Counted from the first letter of the stretch, positions 7,687-17,734 are shown. The stretch: DNA of 64,000 bases from Neorhizobium sp. JUb45 (GCF_004343585.1 NZ_SLYW01000001.1:248001-312000), one strand, 5' to 3'. Notes: generated by a model from the letters alone, not told the origin. Numbers and translations are program-made.

Positions 7687-7733
7687 TTGCCATTCCCCTT
7701 GTTGTTCTCTTATGAGTTGCAAATATGAACATG

Positions 7734-7752
7734 TGCTGATGTATATTCAGCA
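7734..7752. promoter_or_regulatory. Inverted repeat in the divergent peptide-transporter promoter region
   Basis: TGCTGA (7734-7739) and TCAGCA (7747-7752) are separated by 7 bases, about 48 bp upstream of the binding-protein start. This is a plausible operator, but no regulator gene lies adjacent. The rest of the 326-bp region between the two divergent starts (7687-8012) shows no ORF. Confidence 0.35.
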
Positions 7753-8012
7753 TGCATGACGACCATAAGGGGCTGTTGTTCAAGCCTCTGCTTTTAAAGT
7801 CGAAATGCCGTTACCATTCCTCCTTGCCGGCTTGTGTTCAGTGGCATGATCACCGTGTTCCCATTCGTTAGTGATCAAATTTTGTGCCATCCAAGCACGG
7901 GCCTATTTTTCGGTCAAGATGGAAATTTGCAGCTTGCAAAAGGCCTCCGACGCGTCGCAATATCCCCGCCAGCCAGAGTGGGAAATATCGATAAATCAAC
8001 GAGGTCTCTGAA

Positions 8013-9176
8013 ATGCCAGTGCTCAATCGCGTCGCCGAAATGCAGGAAACCGTGGCCGGATGGAGACGCCACCTGCATGAAAATCCGGAACTTCTCTATG
8101 ATGTTCACGAGACGGCGGCCTTCGTTGCCGACAAGCTGAAATCCTTCGGCTGCGATACCGTGGAGACCGGTATCGGCCGGACCGGCGTGGTCGGCATCAT
8201 CAAGGGCAAGCATGGCGACGGCCCGGTTGTCGGCTTCCGCGCCGATATGGATGCGCTGCCGATTTTCGAAACCTCTGGCAAGCCTTGGGCATCCAAAACG
8301 CCGGGCAAAGCGCATTCCTGCGGTCATGATGGCCATACAGCCATGCTGCTGGGTGCCGCACAATATCTCGCCGAAACCCGCAATTTCAAAGGCTCTGTCG
8401 CGGTGATTTTTCAGCCGGCGGAAGAGGGCGGGGCGGGCGCGCTTGCGATGATCAACGACGGGTTCATCGACAAATATGCGATTTCCCAAGTCTATGGCAT
8501 GCACAACGAACCAAAGCTGCCGGTGGGCGAATTCGCCACCCGAAAAGGCGGCGTGATGGCGGCGGCCGACACGTTTGAAATCACCATTAACGGTCGCGGC
8601 AGCCATGCCGCGCAGCCGCATCGCTCCATCGATCCGGTGGTGGCATCTGCCCATATCATCATCGCGTTGCAGTCGATCGTGTCGCGCGAAACCGATCCGC
8701 TGAAGTCGCTGGTCGTCACCGTTGCCACCACCCATGGCGGTGAGGCGAGCAATGTCATTGCCGATTTCGTCAAGCTGACGGGAACGGTGCGCACACTTCT
8801 GTCGGAAACCCGCGATTTTGCGCAGAAACGCCTCACGGAAATCGCTGAAGGCACCGCTATTGCCCATGGTGCGACGGCTGAGGTCAACTACCGTCGTGGT
8901 TATCCGGTGACGTTCAACCATGATGCGGAGACGGATTTTGCTGTTGGGGTCGCGGCCAAGGTGGCCGGCGATCACGCCGTCGATACCGGCATGGCGCCGC
9001 ATATGGGCGCCGAGGATTTCTCCTACATGCTGGAAAAACGACCCGGCGCTTTCATCTTCATCGGCAATGGCGACACCGCCGGCCTGCACAATGCCGGTTA
9101 CGACTTCAACGACGAGGCCTTGCCCTATGGCATCAGCTACTGGGTGACATTGGCGGAGACATCGCTTCCGGCCTGA
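8013..9176 (+). CDS. M20-family amidohydrolase (hippurate hydrolase type)
   Basis: A 387-residue M20D metallopeptidase. Metal-site motifs are clear: RADMDALPI (77-85), HSCGHDGHTAML with C103, H105 and H108, QPAEEGGAG (about 135-143), GMHNEP (about 161-166) and the C-terminal HMGAEDFSYM. Enzymes of this group remove acyl groups from N-acyl amino acids, for example hippurate. GAGG lies just upstream of the ATG. It is co-oriented with, and 45 bp upstream of, the fused transporter ATPase and divergent from the binding-protein operon. This suggests the imported substrate is an acylated amino acid or small peptide hydrolysed in the cytoplasm; the true substrate is not shown by sequence. Confidence 0.9.
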   Translation: MPVLNRVAEMQETVAGWRRHLHENPELLYDVHETAAFVADKLKSFGCDTVETGIGRTGVVGIIKGKHGDGPVVGFRADMDALPIFETSGKPWASKTPGKAHSCGHDGHTAMLLGAAQYLAETRNFKGSVAVIFQPAEEGGAGALAMINDGFIDKYAISQVYGMHNEPKLPVGEFATRKGGVMAAADTFEITINGRGSHAAQPHRSIDPVVASAHIIIALQSIVSRETDPLKSLVVTVATTHGGEASNVIADFVKLTGTVRTLLSETRDFAQKRLTEIAEGTAIAHGATAEVNYRRGYPVTFNHDAETDFAVGVAAKVAGDHAVDTGMAPHMGAEDFSYMLEKRPGAFIFIGNGDTAGLHNAGYDFNDEALPYGISYWVTLAETSLPA

Positions 9177-9221
9177 GGCCGGCAGCTTGCATGACATAAA
9201 ACAAAAACAGGGGAATTTGGG

Positions 9222-11039
9222 ATGCAGTCTTCGGTGACGCCGGTCCTGTCGGTCGAAAATCTCACCACGTCGTTCCGTGTGAACAACGAGTGGAAATCGG
9301 TGGTGCGCAATGTTTCGTTCGACGTTGCGCCCCGCGAGACGGTGGCAATCGTCGGCGAAAGCGGATCGGGCAAATCTGTCACTTCGCTGTCGATCATGCG
9401 GCTTTTGCCCAAGGCGACGAGCAAGATCGAGGGCAAGGTTATGCTCGGCGGCAAGGAGCTGCTTTCGCTGCCGGAAGAGCAGATGCGGCGTGTGCGCGGC
9501 AACGATATCTCGATGATCTTTCAGGAGCCGATGACCTCGCTCAATCCGATCTTTCCGATCGGCCGGCAGATCGCCGAAGCGCTGACCGTGCATCGCGATA
9601 TCTCCAATGCGGAGGCGAAGGCGGAGGTCATCCGGCTTCTTGAAAAGGTGCGCATTCCCAACGCCAAGAACCGGTTCGACGAATATCCGCACCAGTTTTC
9701 CGGCGGTATGCGTCAGCGCGTGATGATCGCCATGGCGCTTGCGACAAAACCAAAACTGCTGATCGCCGACGAACCGACGACCGCACTCGATGTCACCATC
9801 CAGGGTCAGATTCTCGATCTGATCAAGGTTCTGCAGGAAGAGGAGGGTATGTCTGTTCTCTTCATCACCCACGACATGGGTGTGGTGGCGGAAGTGGCTG
9901 ACCGCACGATCGTGATGTTCCGCGGCGAGCAGGTGGAAACCGGCGCCACCGACGATATTTTTCATCGCGGTCAGCATCCTTATACGCGGGCGCTGCTGTC
10001 GGCGGTGCCAAAACTCGGCTCGATGGGTGAGCGAAAACTGCCGCAGCGGTTTCAGATCATCGACACGACCACCGGCGAGCAGATACCGACCGCCGACGTG
10101 TCCGACACGGTGGCCAAGGGCAAGACACCGATCCTCGACGTCAAGGATCTGACGACGCGGTTCGATATCCGCTCCGGCCTGTTCGCACGCAAATCCGGGG
10201 CCGTGCACGCGGTGGAAAAGGTCTCGTTCCAGCTGTTTGCCGGCGAGACGCTGTCGCTTGTCGGTGAATCAGGCTGTGGAAAATCGACCACCGGCCGTTC
10301 GATCACCCGTCTGATCGAACCGACCGACGGCAAGGTGACGCTCGACGGATACGAGGTGATGCAGCTCGACCGTTCGGCCCTGCGCACCATGCGCCGGTCG
10401 ATCCAGATGATCTTTCAGGATCCGTTTGCCTCGCTCAACCCGCGCATGAGCGTCGGGTCTGCGGTGATGGAGCCGTTCATCGAGCACAATCTCGGCAGCA
10501 AACAACAGGCACGCGAAAAGGCGGCCGACCTGATGGCCAAAGTGGGGCTTTCGCCGGACATGATGCGGCGTTTTCCACACGAGTTTTCCGGCGGCCAACG
10601 CCAACGCGTGGCGATTGCCCGCGCGCTGATGCTCGATCCGAAAGTAATCGTGGCCGACGAGGCGGTGTCGGCGCTCGACGTGTCGATCAAGGCGCAGGTC
10701 TGCAATCTTCTGCTCGACCTGCAGCAGAGCCTGAAACTGGCCTTCCTGTTCATCTCCCATGACATGGCGGTGGTAGAGCGGGTGAGCCACCGGGTGGCGG
10801 TAATGTATCTGGGCGAGATCGTCGAGATCGGCCCGCGGGCGGCGGTCTTCGAGAACCCGCAGCATCCCTATACGCAAAAGCTGATCGCCGCCGTGCCGGT
10901 GCCCGATCCATCGCGCCGCTCGATCAAGCGCAACATGTCGACCGACGAGATCAAGAGCCCGATCCGCGCGGTGGATTATGTACCGCCGATCAGGCAGTAC
11001 CGTGAGGTGTCCGAAGGGCATCTGGTGCAGATGGCGTAA
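9222..11039 (+). CDS. Fused peptide ABC transporter ATPase (DppD-DppF)
   Basis: A 605-residue protein with two complete nucleotide-binding domains. The N domain has Walker A GESGSGKS (about 46-53), signature FSGGMRQR and Walker [13 protein letters not shown]. The C domain has GESGCGKS (about 348-355), FSGGQRQR and [12 protein letters not shown]. Each domain is followed by the OppD/F tail with a P-H-P-Y-T element ([14 protein letters not shown] and [14 protein letters not shown]). One polypeptide therefore supplies both ATPases that Dpp/Opp systems usually encode separately. It serves the permeases encoded on the other strand. The ATG follows CAGGGGAATTTGGG. Confidence 0.92.
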   Translation: MQSSVTPVLSVENLTTSFRVNNEWKSVVRNVSFDVAPRETVAIVGESGSGKSVTSLSIMRLLPKATSKIEGKVMLGGKELLSLPEEQMRRVRGNDISMIFQEPMTSLNPIFPIGRQIAEALTVHRDISNAEAKAEVIRLLEKVRIPNAKNRFDEYPHQFSGGMRQRVMIAMALATKPKLLIADEPTTALDVTIQGQILDLIKVLQEEEGMSVLFITHDMGVVAEVADRTIVMFRGEQVETGATDDIFHRGQHPYTRALLSAVPKLGSMGERKLPQRFQIIDTTTGEQIPTADVSDTVAKGKTPILDVKDLTTRFDIRSGLFARKSGAVHAVEKVSFQLFAGETLSLVGESGCGKSTTGRSITRLIEPTDGKVTLDGYEVMQLDRSALRTMRRSIQMIFQDPFASLNPRMSVGSAVMEPFIEHNLGSKQQAREKAADLMAKVGLSPDMMRRFPHEFSGGQRQRVAIARALMLDPKVIVADEAVSALDVSIKAQVCNLLLDLQQSLKLAFLFISHDMAVVERVSHRVAVMYLGEIVEIGPRAAVFENPQHPYTQKLIAAVPVPDPSRRSIKRNMSTDEIKSPIRAVDYVPPIRQYREVSEGHLVQMA

Positions 11040-11127
11040 GTATTTCGAGTGTGCCGACCGGCCACATGTTTGTCGGCCGGTCGCGCTTCTGATAAGATCT
11101 GTACCTCGGAGACGAAGGAGGGTGCAG

Positions 11128-11424
11128 ATGACAGACAAGGAAACGCTGCGCCAACGCACGCTGCAAGCCGCGCATCTGCAGGCGATCGAGGGCAACCCGC
11201 TGGATGCTGAGCAGCTTGCCATGTTCGACATGTTTGATCGGGAGAGCTGGTCTAAGGAGCGGCAGCAGGCCTATATTCTTGAGCGCGCTCGAACGGCGGG
11301 AAAGAAAGTTATCGACGTGCGCGAGGCCTTCTACGTTCACTCTCTGCCCGATGATATTCTCGCAGACTTGCAAGGCGGCTATCAAGGTGAGCCTAATACC
11401 CATCTCGATGAACTCATGAAATGA
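11128..11424 (+). CDS. Conserved hypothetical protein, 98 residues
   Basis: ATG at 11128 follows a strong GAAGGAGGG site. The protein is hydrophilic and helical, with AAHLQAIEGNPLDAEQLAMF near the N-terminus, an arginine-rich middle (ERQQAYILERARTAGKK) and an acidic C-terminus. The EGNPL...E...MF pattern recalls small antitoxin-like proteins of the VbhA type. However, the Ser/Thr expected four residues before the Glu is absent and no toxin gene is adjacent. I do not assign a function. It lies 88 bp downstream of the ABC ATPase and 136 bp upstream of the SorC-type regulator, with no terminator seen on either side. Confidence 0.65.
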   Translation: MTDKETLRQRTLQAAHLQAIEGNPLDAEQLAMFDMFDRESWSKERQQAYILERARTAGKKVIDVREAFYVHSLPDDILADLQGGYQGEPNTHLDELMK

Positions 11425-11560
11425 CGTGGCTCTAGAACTATCCCGTACACCATAGATCGGGATGATGCGCCAATGCTGGCTCGCTTGATGCTTGTTATCT
11501 TTCAGCATTTGACAGGCCCTCCAAAAACATGTCAGCAAATCGCAAGAGGAGATTTCTGTC

Positions 11561-12514
11561 ATGGCAAAACGGTCGGATTCGCAGGGACGGCTTGACGATG
11601 CGGCGCGTGCCGGCTGGCTTTATTACGTCGCGGGGCGCACCCAGGACGAGATCGCCGCTACCATGGGCATTTCGCGTCAGTCGGCGCAGCGGCTTGTATC
11701 GCTTGCCGTTGCCGAGCGGCTGATCAAGGTGCGGCTCGATCATCCGATCGCCGCCTGCCTGGAACTGGCAGAGGCGCTGAAAGCCAAACACGACCTGAAA
11801 TATATCGAGATCGTGCCGAGCGATCCGGCCGCCGTGTCGACCACGGTCGGCATTGCCGAAGCGGCAGCCGCCGAAATCGAGCGCTGGCTGAAGCGGCCAG
11901 ACCCGATCATCGTTGCCATCGGCACTGGCCGCACATTGAAAGCCGCTGTCGACCAGTTGCCGCCGATGGAATGTCCACAACATCGCATCGTGTCGCTGAC
12001 CGGTAATATCGGGCCGGATGGATCGGCCGCCTATTACAACGTCATCTTTTCCATGGCCGATGCCATCAAGGCGCGACATTTTCCCATGCCGCTGCCTGTC
12101 ATGTGCACATCCGTGGAGGAACGCGAGACGCTGCATGACCAGGCCCTGGTGCGCTCCACCATCAAGCTCGGCGCCATGGCCGATGTCACTTTTGTCGGTA
12201 TCGGCGAGCTCGGGCCGGATGGGCCGCTCTGCCTCGACGGTTTTCTCGAGCGCGAGGAAATGCAGTCTCTGGTTGATGGTGGCGCCGCCGGTGAAATCTG
12301 CGGATGGTTCTTCGACCATGACGGAAAACTGCTCGATAACCCCATCAACGGACGCGTCGCTTCCGTGCCGATCCCATCGCGCGATACCTGTTCGGTTGTG
12401 GGAATCGCGCAAGGCCGACGCAAGATTCCCGCCATGGCTGCAGCCCTGAAGGGCAAGTTAATCAATGGTTTGATCACCGATGAAGCGGCTGCTGAGCAGT
12501 TGCTCTCCCTGTGA
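11561..12514 (+). CDS. SorC/DeoR-family sugar-binding transcriptional regulator of the polyol operon
   Basis: A 317-residue regulator. The N-terminal helix-turn-helix is in GRTQDEIAATMGISRQSAQR (about residues 26-45). The larger C-terminal region is a SorC sugar-binding domain, with IGTGRTLKAAVDQLP, a core around 125-145 (LTGNIGPDGSAAYY) and the typical ending NGLITDEAAAEQLL. Such proteins bind sugar phosphates or polyols. ATG at 11561 follows AGAGGAG. It lies immediately upstream of, and in the same direction as, the smo/mtl polyol operon, which makes it the probable polyol-responsive regulator of that operon. Activator or repressor action cannot be told. Confidence 0.87.
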   Translation: MAKRSDSQGRLDDAARAGWLYYVAGRTQDEIAATMGISRQSAQRLVSLAVAERLIKVRLDHPIAACLELAEALKAKHDLKYIEIVPSDPAAVSTTVGIAEAAAAEIERWLKRPDPIIVAIGTGRTLKAAVDQLPPMECPQHRIVSLTGNIGPDGSAAYYNVIFSMADAIKARHFPMPLPVMCTSVEERETLHDQALVRSTIKLGAMADVTFVGIGELGPDGPLCLDGFLEREEMQSLVDGGAAGEICGWFFDHDGKLLDNPINGRVASVPIPSRDTCSVVGIAQGRRKIPAMAAALKGKLINGLITDEAAAEQLLSL

Positions 12515-12544
12515 GCAAAAATTTATCACAACAAAATCAATTAT

Positions 12545-12558
12545 TTAAAACGTTTTAA
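12545..12558. promoter_or_regulatory. Perfect 14-bp palindrome upstream of smoE
   Basis: TTAAAACGTTTTAA lies 104 bp upstream of the smoE ATG in the 147-bp gap after the regulator gene, in AT-rich DNA. It is a plausible operator or promoter element for the polyol operon. Ownership by the adjacent SorC regulator is inference. Confidence 0.45.
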
Positions 12559-12661
12559 TCGCAGTGCAGCGACGAATCCGCATTGACTTCTGTCATCCGC
12601 TGATAAGTAATTGCCCACGAGCAAAGCGAATGCTCGCATCCAATCTTCTCGGGAGGAAGAT

Positions 12662-13975
12662 ATGACATTGAAGACCGTTCTGCTGGGCGCCTGCTCGGCG
12701 CTGGCGTTTGCCGGCATGGCCTCTGCCGAAACCCTCACAATTGCAACCGTCAACAATGGCGACATGGTCCGTATGCAGGCCCTGACGTCCGAGTTCACCA
12801 AGGCGAACCCCGACATTCAGGTCGAGTGGGTCACTCTGGAAGAAAACGTGCTGCGTGAGCGCGTGACGACCGACATCGCCGCCGGCGGTGGCCAGTACGA
12901 CATCGTCACCATCGGCAATTACGAAGTTCCGATCTGGGCCAAGCAGAAGTGGCTGCTGCCGCTCGACGGCCTTGGCGACAAGTACGACATCGATGACCTG
13001 CTGCCAGCGATCCGCGGTGGCCTGTCGCTTGACGGCAAGCTTTATGCGGCACCGTTCTACGGCGAATCCGCGATGATCATGTACCGCAAGGACCTGTTCG
13101 AAAAAGCCGGCCTGAAAATGCCGGAAAAGCCGACCTGGGAATTCATCGCTGACGCGGCCCGCAAGACCACCGATCGCAAGGCCGATATCAGCGGCATGTG
13201 CCTTCGCGGCAAGGCCGGCTGGGGCGAAAACATGGCCTTCGTTTCGGCTCTGAACAACTCGTTCGGCGGTCGCTGGTTCGATGAGCAGTGGAAGCCGCAG
13301 TTCGATCAGCCGGAGTGGAAGGCAGCACTTCAGTTCTACGCCGACCTGATGAAGGATGCCGGCCCGGCTGGCGCTTCTTCCAACGGTTTCAACGAAAACC
13401 TGACGCTGTTCCAGCAGGGCAAGTGCGGCATGTGGATCGACGCGACCGTCGCCGCATCCTTCGTGTCGAACCCGAAGGACTCGAAGGTTGCCGACCAGGT
13501 TGGCTACGCGATGTTCCCGAACAAGGACGGCGTCGACAACCATGGCAAGTGGCTGTGGTCGTGGAACCTCGCCGTACCGGCTTCCTCGAAGAAGGCTGAA
13601 TCGGCGCAGAAGTTCATCTCCTGGGCAACCAGCAAGGACTACACCACGCTCGTCGCTTCCAAGGAAGGCTGGGCCAACGTTCCTCCGGGCACGCGCACCT
13701 CGCTCTACAAGAGCGCGGATTACCAGAAGGCCGCTGCCTTCGCTGCTCCGACGCTTGCCGCGATGGATGCTGCCGACATCACCAAGCCGACCGTCAAGCC
13801 GGTTCCTTACACCGGTGGCCAGTTCGTCGCGATCCCTGAATTCCAGGCTCTCGGCACGACTGTCGGTCAGCTGTTCTCGGCTGTCATCGCCGGCCAGTCC
13901 ACGGTCGACGACGCGCTTGCCGCCGCTCAGGCAACGGCAACCCGCGACATGACCCGCGCCGGTTACATCAAGTAA
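12662..13975 (+). CDS. smoE: Sorbitol/mannitol ABC transporter binding protein
   Basis: A 437-residue family-1 solute-binding protein. It has a Sec signal peptide (TLKTVLLGACSALAFAGMAS, cleavage near ASA-ET) and a typical sugar-binding fold with ENVLRERVTTDIAAGGGQYD and YGESAMIMYRKDLFEKAGL. The start at 12662 follows GGGAGGAAG; the reading frame extends upstream but without a ribosome site. It is the first gene of the smoEFGK-smoS-mtlK cluster, whose gene order is well known in Rhodobacter and Agrobacterium for hexitol uptake. The polyol specificity is inferred from that context and overall sequence character. Confidence 0.9.
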   Translation: MTLKTVLLGACSALAFAGMASAETLTIATVNNGDMVRMQALTSEFTKANPDIQVEWVTLEENVLRERVTTDIAAGGGQYDIVTIGNYEVPIWAKQKWLLPLDGLGDKYDIDDLLPAIRGGLSLDGKLYAAPFYGESAMIMYRKDLFEKAGLKMPEKPTWEFIADAARKTTDRKADISGMCLRGKAGWGENMAFVSALNNSFGGRWFDEQWKPQFDQPEWKAALQFYADLMKDAGPAGASSNGFNENLTLFQQGKCGMWIDATVAASFVSNPKDSKVADQVGYAMFPNKDGVDNHGKWLWSWNLAVPASSKKAESAQKFISWATSKDYTTLVASKEGWANVPPGTRTSLYKSADYQKAAAFAAPTLAAMDAADITKPTVKPVPYTGGQFVAIPEFQALGTTVGQLFSAVIAGQSTVDDALAAAQATATRDMTRAGYIK

Positions 13976-13997
13976 CGTCCTCCCAAGGACCAAGGCT

Positions 13998-14017
13998 GCC
14001 CGGCTGTTTTGCCGGGC
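13998..14017 (+). other. Intercistronic hairpin between smoE and smoF
   Basis: GCCCGGC (13998-14004) and GCCGGGC (14011-14017) form a 7-bp stem with a TGTTTT loop, 22 bp after the smoE stop in a 153-bp gap. It probably protects the smoE message from 3' decay or attenuates read-through, so binding protein exceeds permease. Confidence 0.5.
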
Positions 14018-14128
14018 GGTCGCCCCCGAGCCCCCGGTTGCGGGCAAAGCCATAACAAGAAGATGAAAACCATGCGAGCGCTCCCCGCCGGAGCGGAACG
14101 TGTGGCTACTCAAGGGAGGGTCGCTGAA

Positions 14129-15001
14129 ATGGCAACGCAGAATACGAAGACGTTGGCGCGGCTGATGATGGCGCCCTCCGTCATTGCCCTACTGGTCTGG
14201 ATGGTCATACCGCTGTCGATGACGCTGTATTACTCCTTCCAGAACTACAATCTGCTGACACCCCAGAATGTCAGCTTCGGTGGTTTCTTCAACTACCAGT
14301 ATTTCTATACCGATCCGGCTTTCTTCACGGCGATCTGGAACACGCTGATCCTGGTGGTCGGTGTGCTGGCCATCACCGTGATCGGCGGCATTGCCATCGG
14401 TCTGCTGCTCGACCAGCCGATCTTCGGCCAGGGCATCGTGCGCATTCTGGTGATCTCGCCCTTCTTCGTCATGCCGCCGGTGGCAGCGCTGATCTGGAAG
14501 AACATGATCATGCACCCGTCCTACGGGGTGCTGGCCGATATCGCCCGTTTCTTCGGGGTTCAACCGGTCGACTGGTTCGCGCAATATCCGCTGTTTTCGG
14601 TGATCGTCATCGTCGCGTGGCAGTGGTTGCCGTTCGCAACGCTGATCCTTCTGACGGCCCTGCAATCGCTTGACGGCGAGCAGAAGGAAGCCGCCGAAAT
14701 GGACGGCGCCAACTTCCTCAACCGCTTCATCTACCTGACGCTGCCGCATCTTTCCCGCGCCATCACGGTCGTCATCCTGATCCAGACGATCTTTCTGCTC
14801 GGCATTTATGCGGAAATCCTCGTCACCACCAATGGCGGCCCCGGTTACGCCTCCACCAACCTGACCTTCCTGATCTACCGCACCGCGCGTCTCGGTTACG
14901 ACGTCGGTGGTGGTGCTGCAGGCGGTATCATCGCTGTCGTTCTCGCCAATATCGTCGCCTTCTTCCTGATGCGCGCCGTCGGCAAGAACCTGGACAAGTA
15001 G
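14129..15001 (+). CDS. smoF: Polyol ABC transporter permease
   Basis: A 290-residue MalF-type permease with six hydrophobic segments (first at about 12-35, APSVIALLVWMVIPLSMTLY). The EAA loop is near residues 185-205 (GEQKEAAEMDGANFLNRFIY). ATG at 14129 has a strong AAGGGAGGG site; the frame runs open back to 14009 but no ribosome site supports the longer form. It pairs with SmoG to form the membrane channel of the hexitol importer. Confidence 0.9.
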   Translation: MATQNTKTLARLMMAPSVIALLVWMVIPLSMTLYYSFQNYNLLTPQNVSFGGFFNYQYFYTDPAFFTAIWNTLILVVGVLAITVIGGIAIGLLLDQPIFGQGIVRILVISPFFVMPPVAALIWKNMIMHPSYGVLADIARFFGVQPVDWFAQYPLFSVIVIVAWQWLPFATLILLTALQSLDGEQKEAAEMDGANFLNRFIYLTLPHLSRAITVVILIQTIFLLGIYAEILVTTNGGPGYASTNLTFLIYRTARLGYDVGGGAAGGIIAVVLANIVAFFLMRAVGKNLDK

Positions 15002-15012
15002 GAGAGACGATC

Positions 15013-15837
15013 ATGGCTCGCAAAACAACGACGCAAAGCAAGATCGTCTGGACCGTCATCGCATGGGTCGTGGCGCTGGTGATCTTTTTCCCGATCCTCT
15101 ACGCGGTCATCACCAGCTTCAAGACGGAGCCGGAAGCGATCGACGGGTTCAGCCTGATCCCGTCGGGCACGTTCGAGAACTACATCACGGTGCAGACGCA
15201 GCGTGACTACTTCAAGCCGTTCATGAACTCGGTGATCCTGTCGATCGGTTCGACCATCCTTGCCCTGATCTTCGCCATTCCGGCGGCCTGGGCGATGGCG
15301 TTCGCGCCGACCAAGCGCACCAAGGACGTCCTGATGTGGATGCTCTCCACCAAGATGATGCCGGCCGTTGCGGTGCTTCTGCCGATCTACATCCTGTTCC
15401 GCAACTTTGGCCTGCTCGATACCCGTATCGGCCTGACGATCATGCTGACACTGATCAACCTGCCGATCGTGGTGTGGATGCTCTACACGTATTTCCGCGA
15501 AATTCCGGGCGAAATTCTGGAAGCGGCCCGTATGGATGGCGCCAATCTGTGGAAGGAAATCGTCTACGTGCTGACGCCGATGGCGGTGCCGGGTATCGCC
15601 TCGACGCTGCTCTTGAACATCATCCTTGCCTGGAACGAAGCCTTCTGGACCATCCAGCTGTCGACCACCAATGCGGCACCGCTGACGGCCTTCATCGCCT
15701 CGTTCTCAAGCCCGCAGGGTCTGTTCTGGGCAAAGCTTTCGGCGGCCTCCACCATGGCGATTGCGCCGATCCTCATCCTCGGCTGGTTCAGCCAGAAGCA
15801 ACTCGTTCGCGGCCTCACGTTTGGCGCGGTTAAGTAA
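15013..15837 (+). CDS. smoG: Polyol ABC transporter permease
   Basis: A 274-residue MalG-type permease. It starts with a short cytoplasmic segment and a first helix at about 10-33 (WTVIAWVVALVIFFPILYAV). The EAA loop is at about 165-185 (GEILEAARMDGANLWKEIVY), and the protein ends LVRGLTFGAVK, typical of the family. It begins 11 bp after smoF with GGAGAGACG as ribosome site and is followed after 12 bp by smoK, so the transporter genes form one tight operon. Confidence 0.92.
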   Translation: MARKTTTQSKIVWTVIAWVVALVIFFPILYAVITSFKTEPEAIDGFSLIPSGTFENYITVQTQRDYFKPFMNSVILSIGSTILALIFAIPAAWAMAFAPTKRTKDVLMWMLSTKMMPAVAVLLPIYILFRNFGLLDTRIGLTIMLTLINLPIVVWMLYTYFREIPGEILEAARMDGANLWKEIVYVLTPMAVPGIASTLLLNIILAWNEAFWTIQLSTTNAAPLTAFIASFSSPQGLFWAKLSAASTMAIAPILILGWFSQKQLVRGLTFGAVK

Positions 15838-15849
15838 GGAATTCGTCTC

Positions 15850-16854
15850 ATGGGCAGCATTACTCTCAAAAACGTCCAGAAGCATTTCGGCGAAGCCAAG
15901 GTCATTCCTTCCGTCGATCTGGAAATCACCGATGGCGAATTCGTCGTCTTCGTCGGCCCGTCGGGCAGCGGCAAGTCGACCCTGCTTCGCCTCATCGCCG
16001 GTCTCGAAGATGTCTCCGGCGGTTCGATCACCATCGACGGCAAGGATGTGACGGAAGCGGCACCGGCCGCGCGTGGCCTTGCCATGGTGTTCCAATCCTA
16101 TGCGCTCTATCCGCATATGAGCGTGCGCAAGAACATCGCCTTCCCGCTGAAGATGGCGAAGATGGAACAGTCGGCCATCGACAAGAAGGTTGCCGATGCC
16201 GCCCGCATCCTCAACCTCACGGACTATCTCGAGCGCCGTCCCGGCCAGCTTTCGGGCGGCCAGCGCCAGCGTGTCGCCATCGGCCGTGCCATCGTTCGCG
16301 AACCGTCGGCCTTCCTGTTCGACGAACCGCTCTCCAACCTCGATGCGGCTTTGCGCGGCACGATGCGTCTGGAAATCAGCGATCTGCACAACCAGCTGAA
16401 AACGACGATGATCTACGTCACCCATGACCAGATCGAAGCCATGACCATGGCCGACAAGATCGTTGTTCTCAATCGCGGCAATATCGAGCAGGTCGGTTCG
16501 CCGATGGACCTCTACAACACGCCGCGCAACCTGTTTGTCGCCGGCTTTATCGGCTCACCGCGCATGAACCTCATCGAAGGTGAATACGCACAGGCGAAGA
16601 ATGCCAAGACCGCCGGCATCCGCCCCGAACACCTGACGCTGTCCAAGGAAAGCGGCACCTGGAAGGGCACGGTTTCGGTTGCCGAACATCTCGGCGCCGA
16701 CACGTTCCTGCATCTCGATGTCGATGGCATCGGCAAGATGACGGCACGCGCAAGCGGCGAATTCGGCGCCCATCACGGCGATACCGTCTATCTGACGCCG
16801 GATGAGACGAGGCTGCACCGTTTCGACGACAAGGGCCTGCGGATCGCGGGCTGA
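15850..16854 (+). CDS. smoK: Polyol ABC transporter ATPase
   Basis: A 334-residue MalK/UgpC-type ATPase. Walker A is GPSGSGKST (about 37-45), the signature is [16 protein letters not shown] (about 135-150), and Walker B is [13 protein letters not shown] (about 154-166). The H loop is in [10 protein letters not shown], and a C-terminal TOBE regulatory domain starts near residue 235 ([10 protein letters not shown]). It energises SmoF-SmoG. The gene lies 12 bp after smoG and 31 bp before smoS. Confidence 0.94.
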   Translation: MGSITLKNVQKHFGEAKVIPSVDLEITDGEFVVFVGPSGSGKSTLLRLIAGLEDVSGGSITIDGKDVTEAAPAARGLAMVFQSYALYPHMSVRKNIAFPLKMAKMEQSAIDKKVADAARILNLTDYLERRPGQLSGGQRQRVAIGRAIVREPSAFLFDEPLSNLDAALRGTMRLEISDLHNQLKTTMIYVTHDQIEAMTMADKIVVLNRGNIEQVGSPMDLYNTPRNLFVAGFIGSPRMNLIEGEYAQAKNAKTAGIRPEHLTLSKESGTWKGTVSVAEHLGADTFLHLDVDGIGKMTARASGEFGAHHGDTVYLTPDETRLHRFDDKGLRIAG

Positions 16855-16885
16855 GACTAGAATTGTCATATCAAGGATAAAGACC

Positions 16886-17662
16886 GTGACAGGCAGACTG
16901 GAAGGCAAATCGGCGATCATTACCGGATCGGCGCGCGGCATTGGCCGGGCGTTTGCGGAAGCCTATGTGCGCGAAGGCGCAACCGTGGCTATCGCCGATA
17001 TCAATATCGAACGCGCCGAGCAGACGGCCAAGGAAATCGGGCCGAATGCTTATGCGGTCCAGCTCGATGTCACCGATCAGGCGTCGATCGATGCGGCCAT
17101 CCGCGCGGTCGAGGAAAAGACCGGTGGCGTCGATATCCTGATCAACAACGCGGCGCTGTTCGATCTGGCGCCGATCGTCGAGATCACTCGTAAAAGCTAC
17201 GACACGCTGTTTTCGATCAACGTCGCCGGTTCGCTGTTCATGCTGCAGGCCGTCGCCAAGTCGATGATTGCGCGCGGGCAGGGCGGCAAGATCATCAACA
17301 TGGCCAGCCAGGCCGGCCGTCGCGGCGAAGCGCTGGTTGGCGTCTACTGCGCCACCAAGGCCGCCATCATCAGCCTGACGCAGTCCGCCGGTCTCGACCT
17401 GATCAAGCACGGCATCAACGTCAACGCGATCGCCCCCGGCGTCGTTGACGGTGAGCATTGGGACGGCGTCGATGCGCTGTTTGCCAAGCATGAGAACCGT
17501 CCGCGCGGCGAAAAGAAGAAGCTGGTGGGCGAGGCCGTTCCGTTCGGCCGCATGGGCACGGCGGAAGACCTGACCGGCATGGCCGTGTTCCTCGCCAGCC
17601 GTGATGCCGAATACGTCGTCGCCCAGACCTACAACGTCGATGGCGGCAACTGGATGAGCTGA
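16886..17662 (+). CDS. smoS: Sorbitol (D-glucitol) dehydrogenase, SDR family
   Basis: A 258-residue classical short-chain dehydrogenase. The NAD-binding motif is TGSARGIG (about 13-20), NNAA is at about 90, and the catalytic residues are in SQAGRRGEALVGVYCATKAA (Ser near 141, Tyr and Lys near 154 and 158). It most likely oxidises sorbitol to fructose or galactitol to tagatose, as SmoS does. GTG at 16886 with AAGGATAAAG upstream is preferred over the open frame running back into smoK. It follows the transporter genes and precedes mtlK. Confidence 0.88.
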   Translation: MTGRLEGKSAIITGSARGIGRAFAEAYVREGATVAIADINIERAEQTAKEIGPNAYAVQLDVTDQASIDAAIRAVEEKTGGVDILINNAALFDLAPIVEITRKSYDTLFSINVAGSLFMLQAVAKSMIARGQGGKIINMASQAGRRGEALVGVYCATKAAIISLTQSAGLDLIKHGINVNAIAPGVVDGEHWDGVDALFAKHENRPRGEKKKLVGEAVPFGRMGTAEDLTGMAVFLASRDAEYVVAQTYNVDGGNWMS

Positions 17663-17734
17663 GGCTCTCGCTGACCGCCCGTTTGTGGCGATCATGCATG
17701 TATTTGATATTTAAGGACCTTCGAGGACCGAGAC

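Noticed and set aside
5698..7728. 676-codon open frame antisense to the peptide-binding protein gene
   Set aside because: The opposite strand encodes a signal peptide and a full family-5 binding protein; the antisense product has no recognisable motif.
7914..10208. 764-codon open frame antisense to the amidohydrolase and ATPase genes
   Set aside because: It is a shadow of two genes with complete catalytic motifs; it has no ribosome site and a low-complexity His/Arg-rich product typical of antisense GC-rich frames.
11128..11424. VbhA-type Fic antitoxin
   Set aside because: The Ser/Thr of the [S/T]xxxE[G/N] inhibitory motif is missing and no Fic toxin gene is adjacent.
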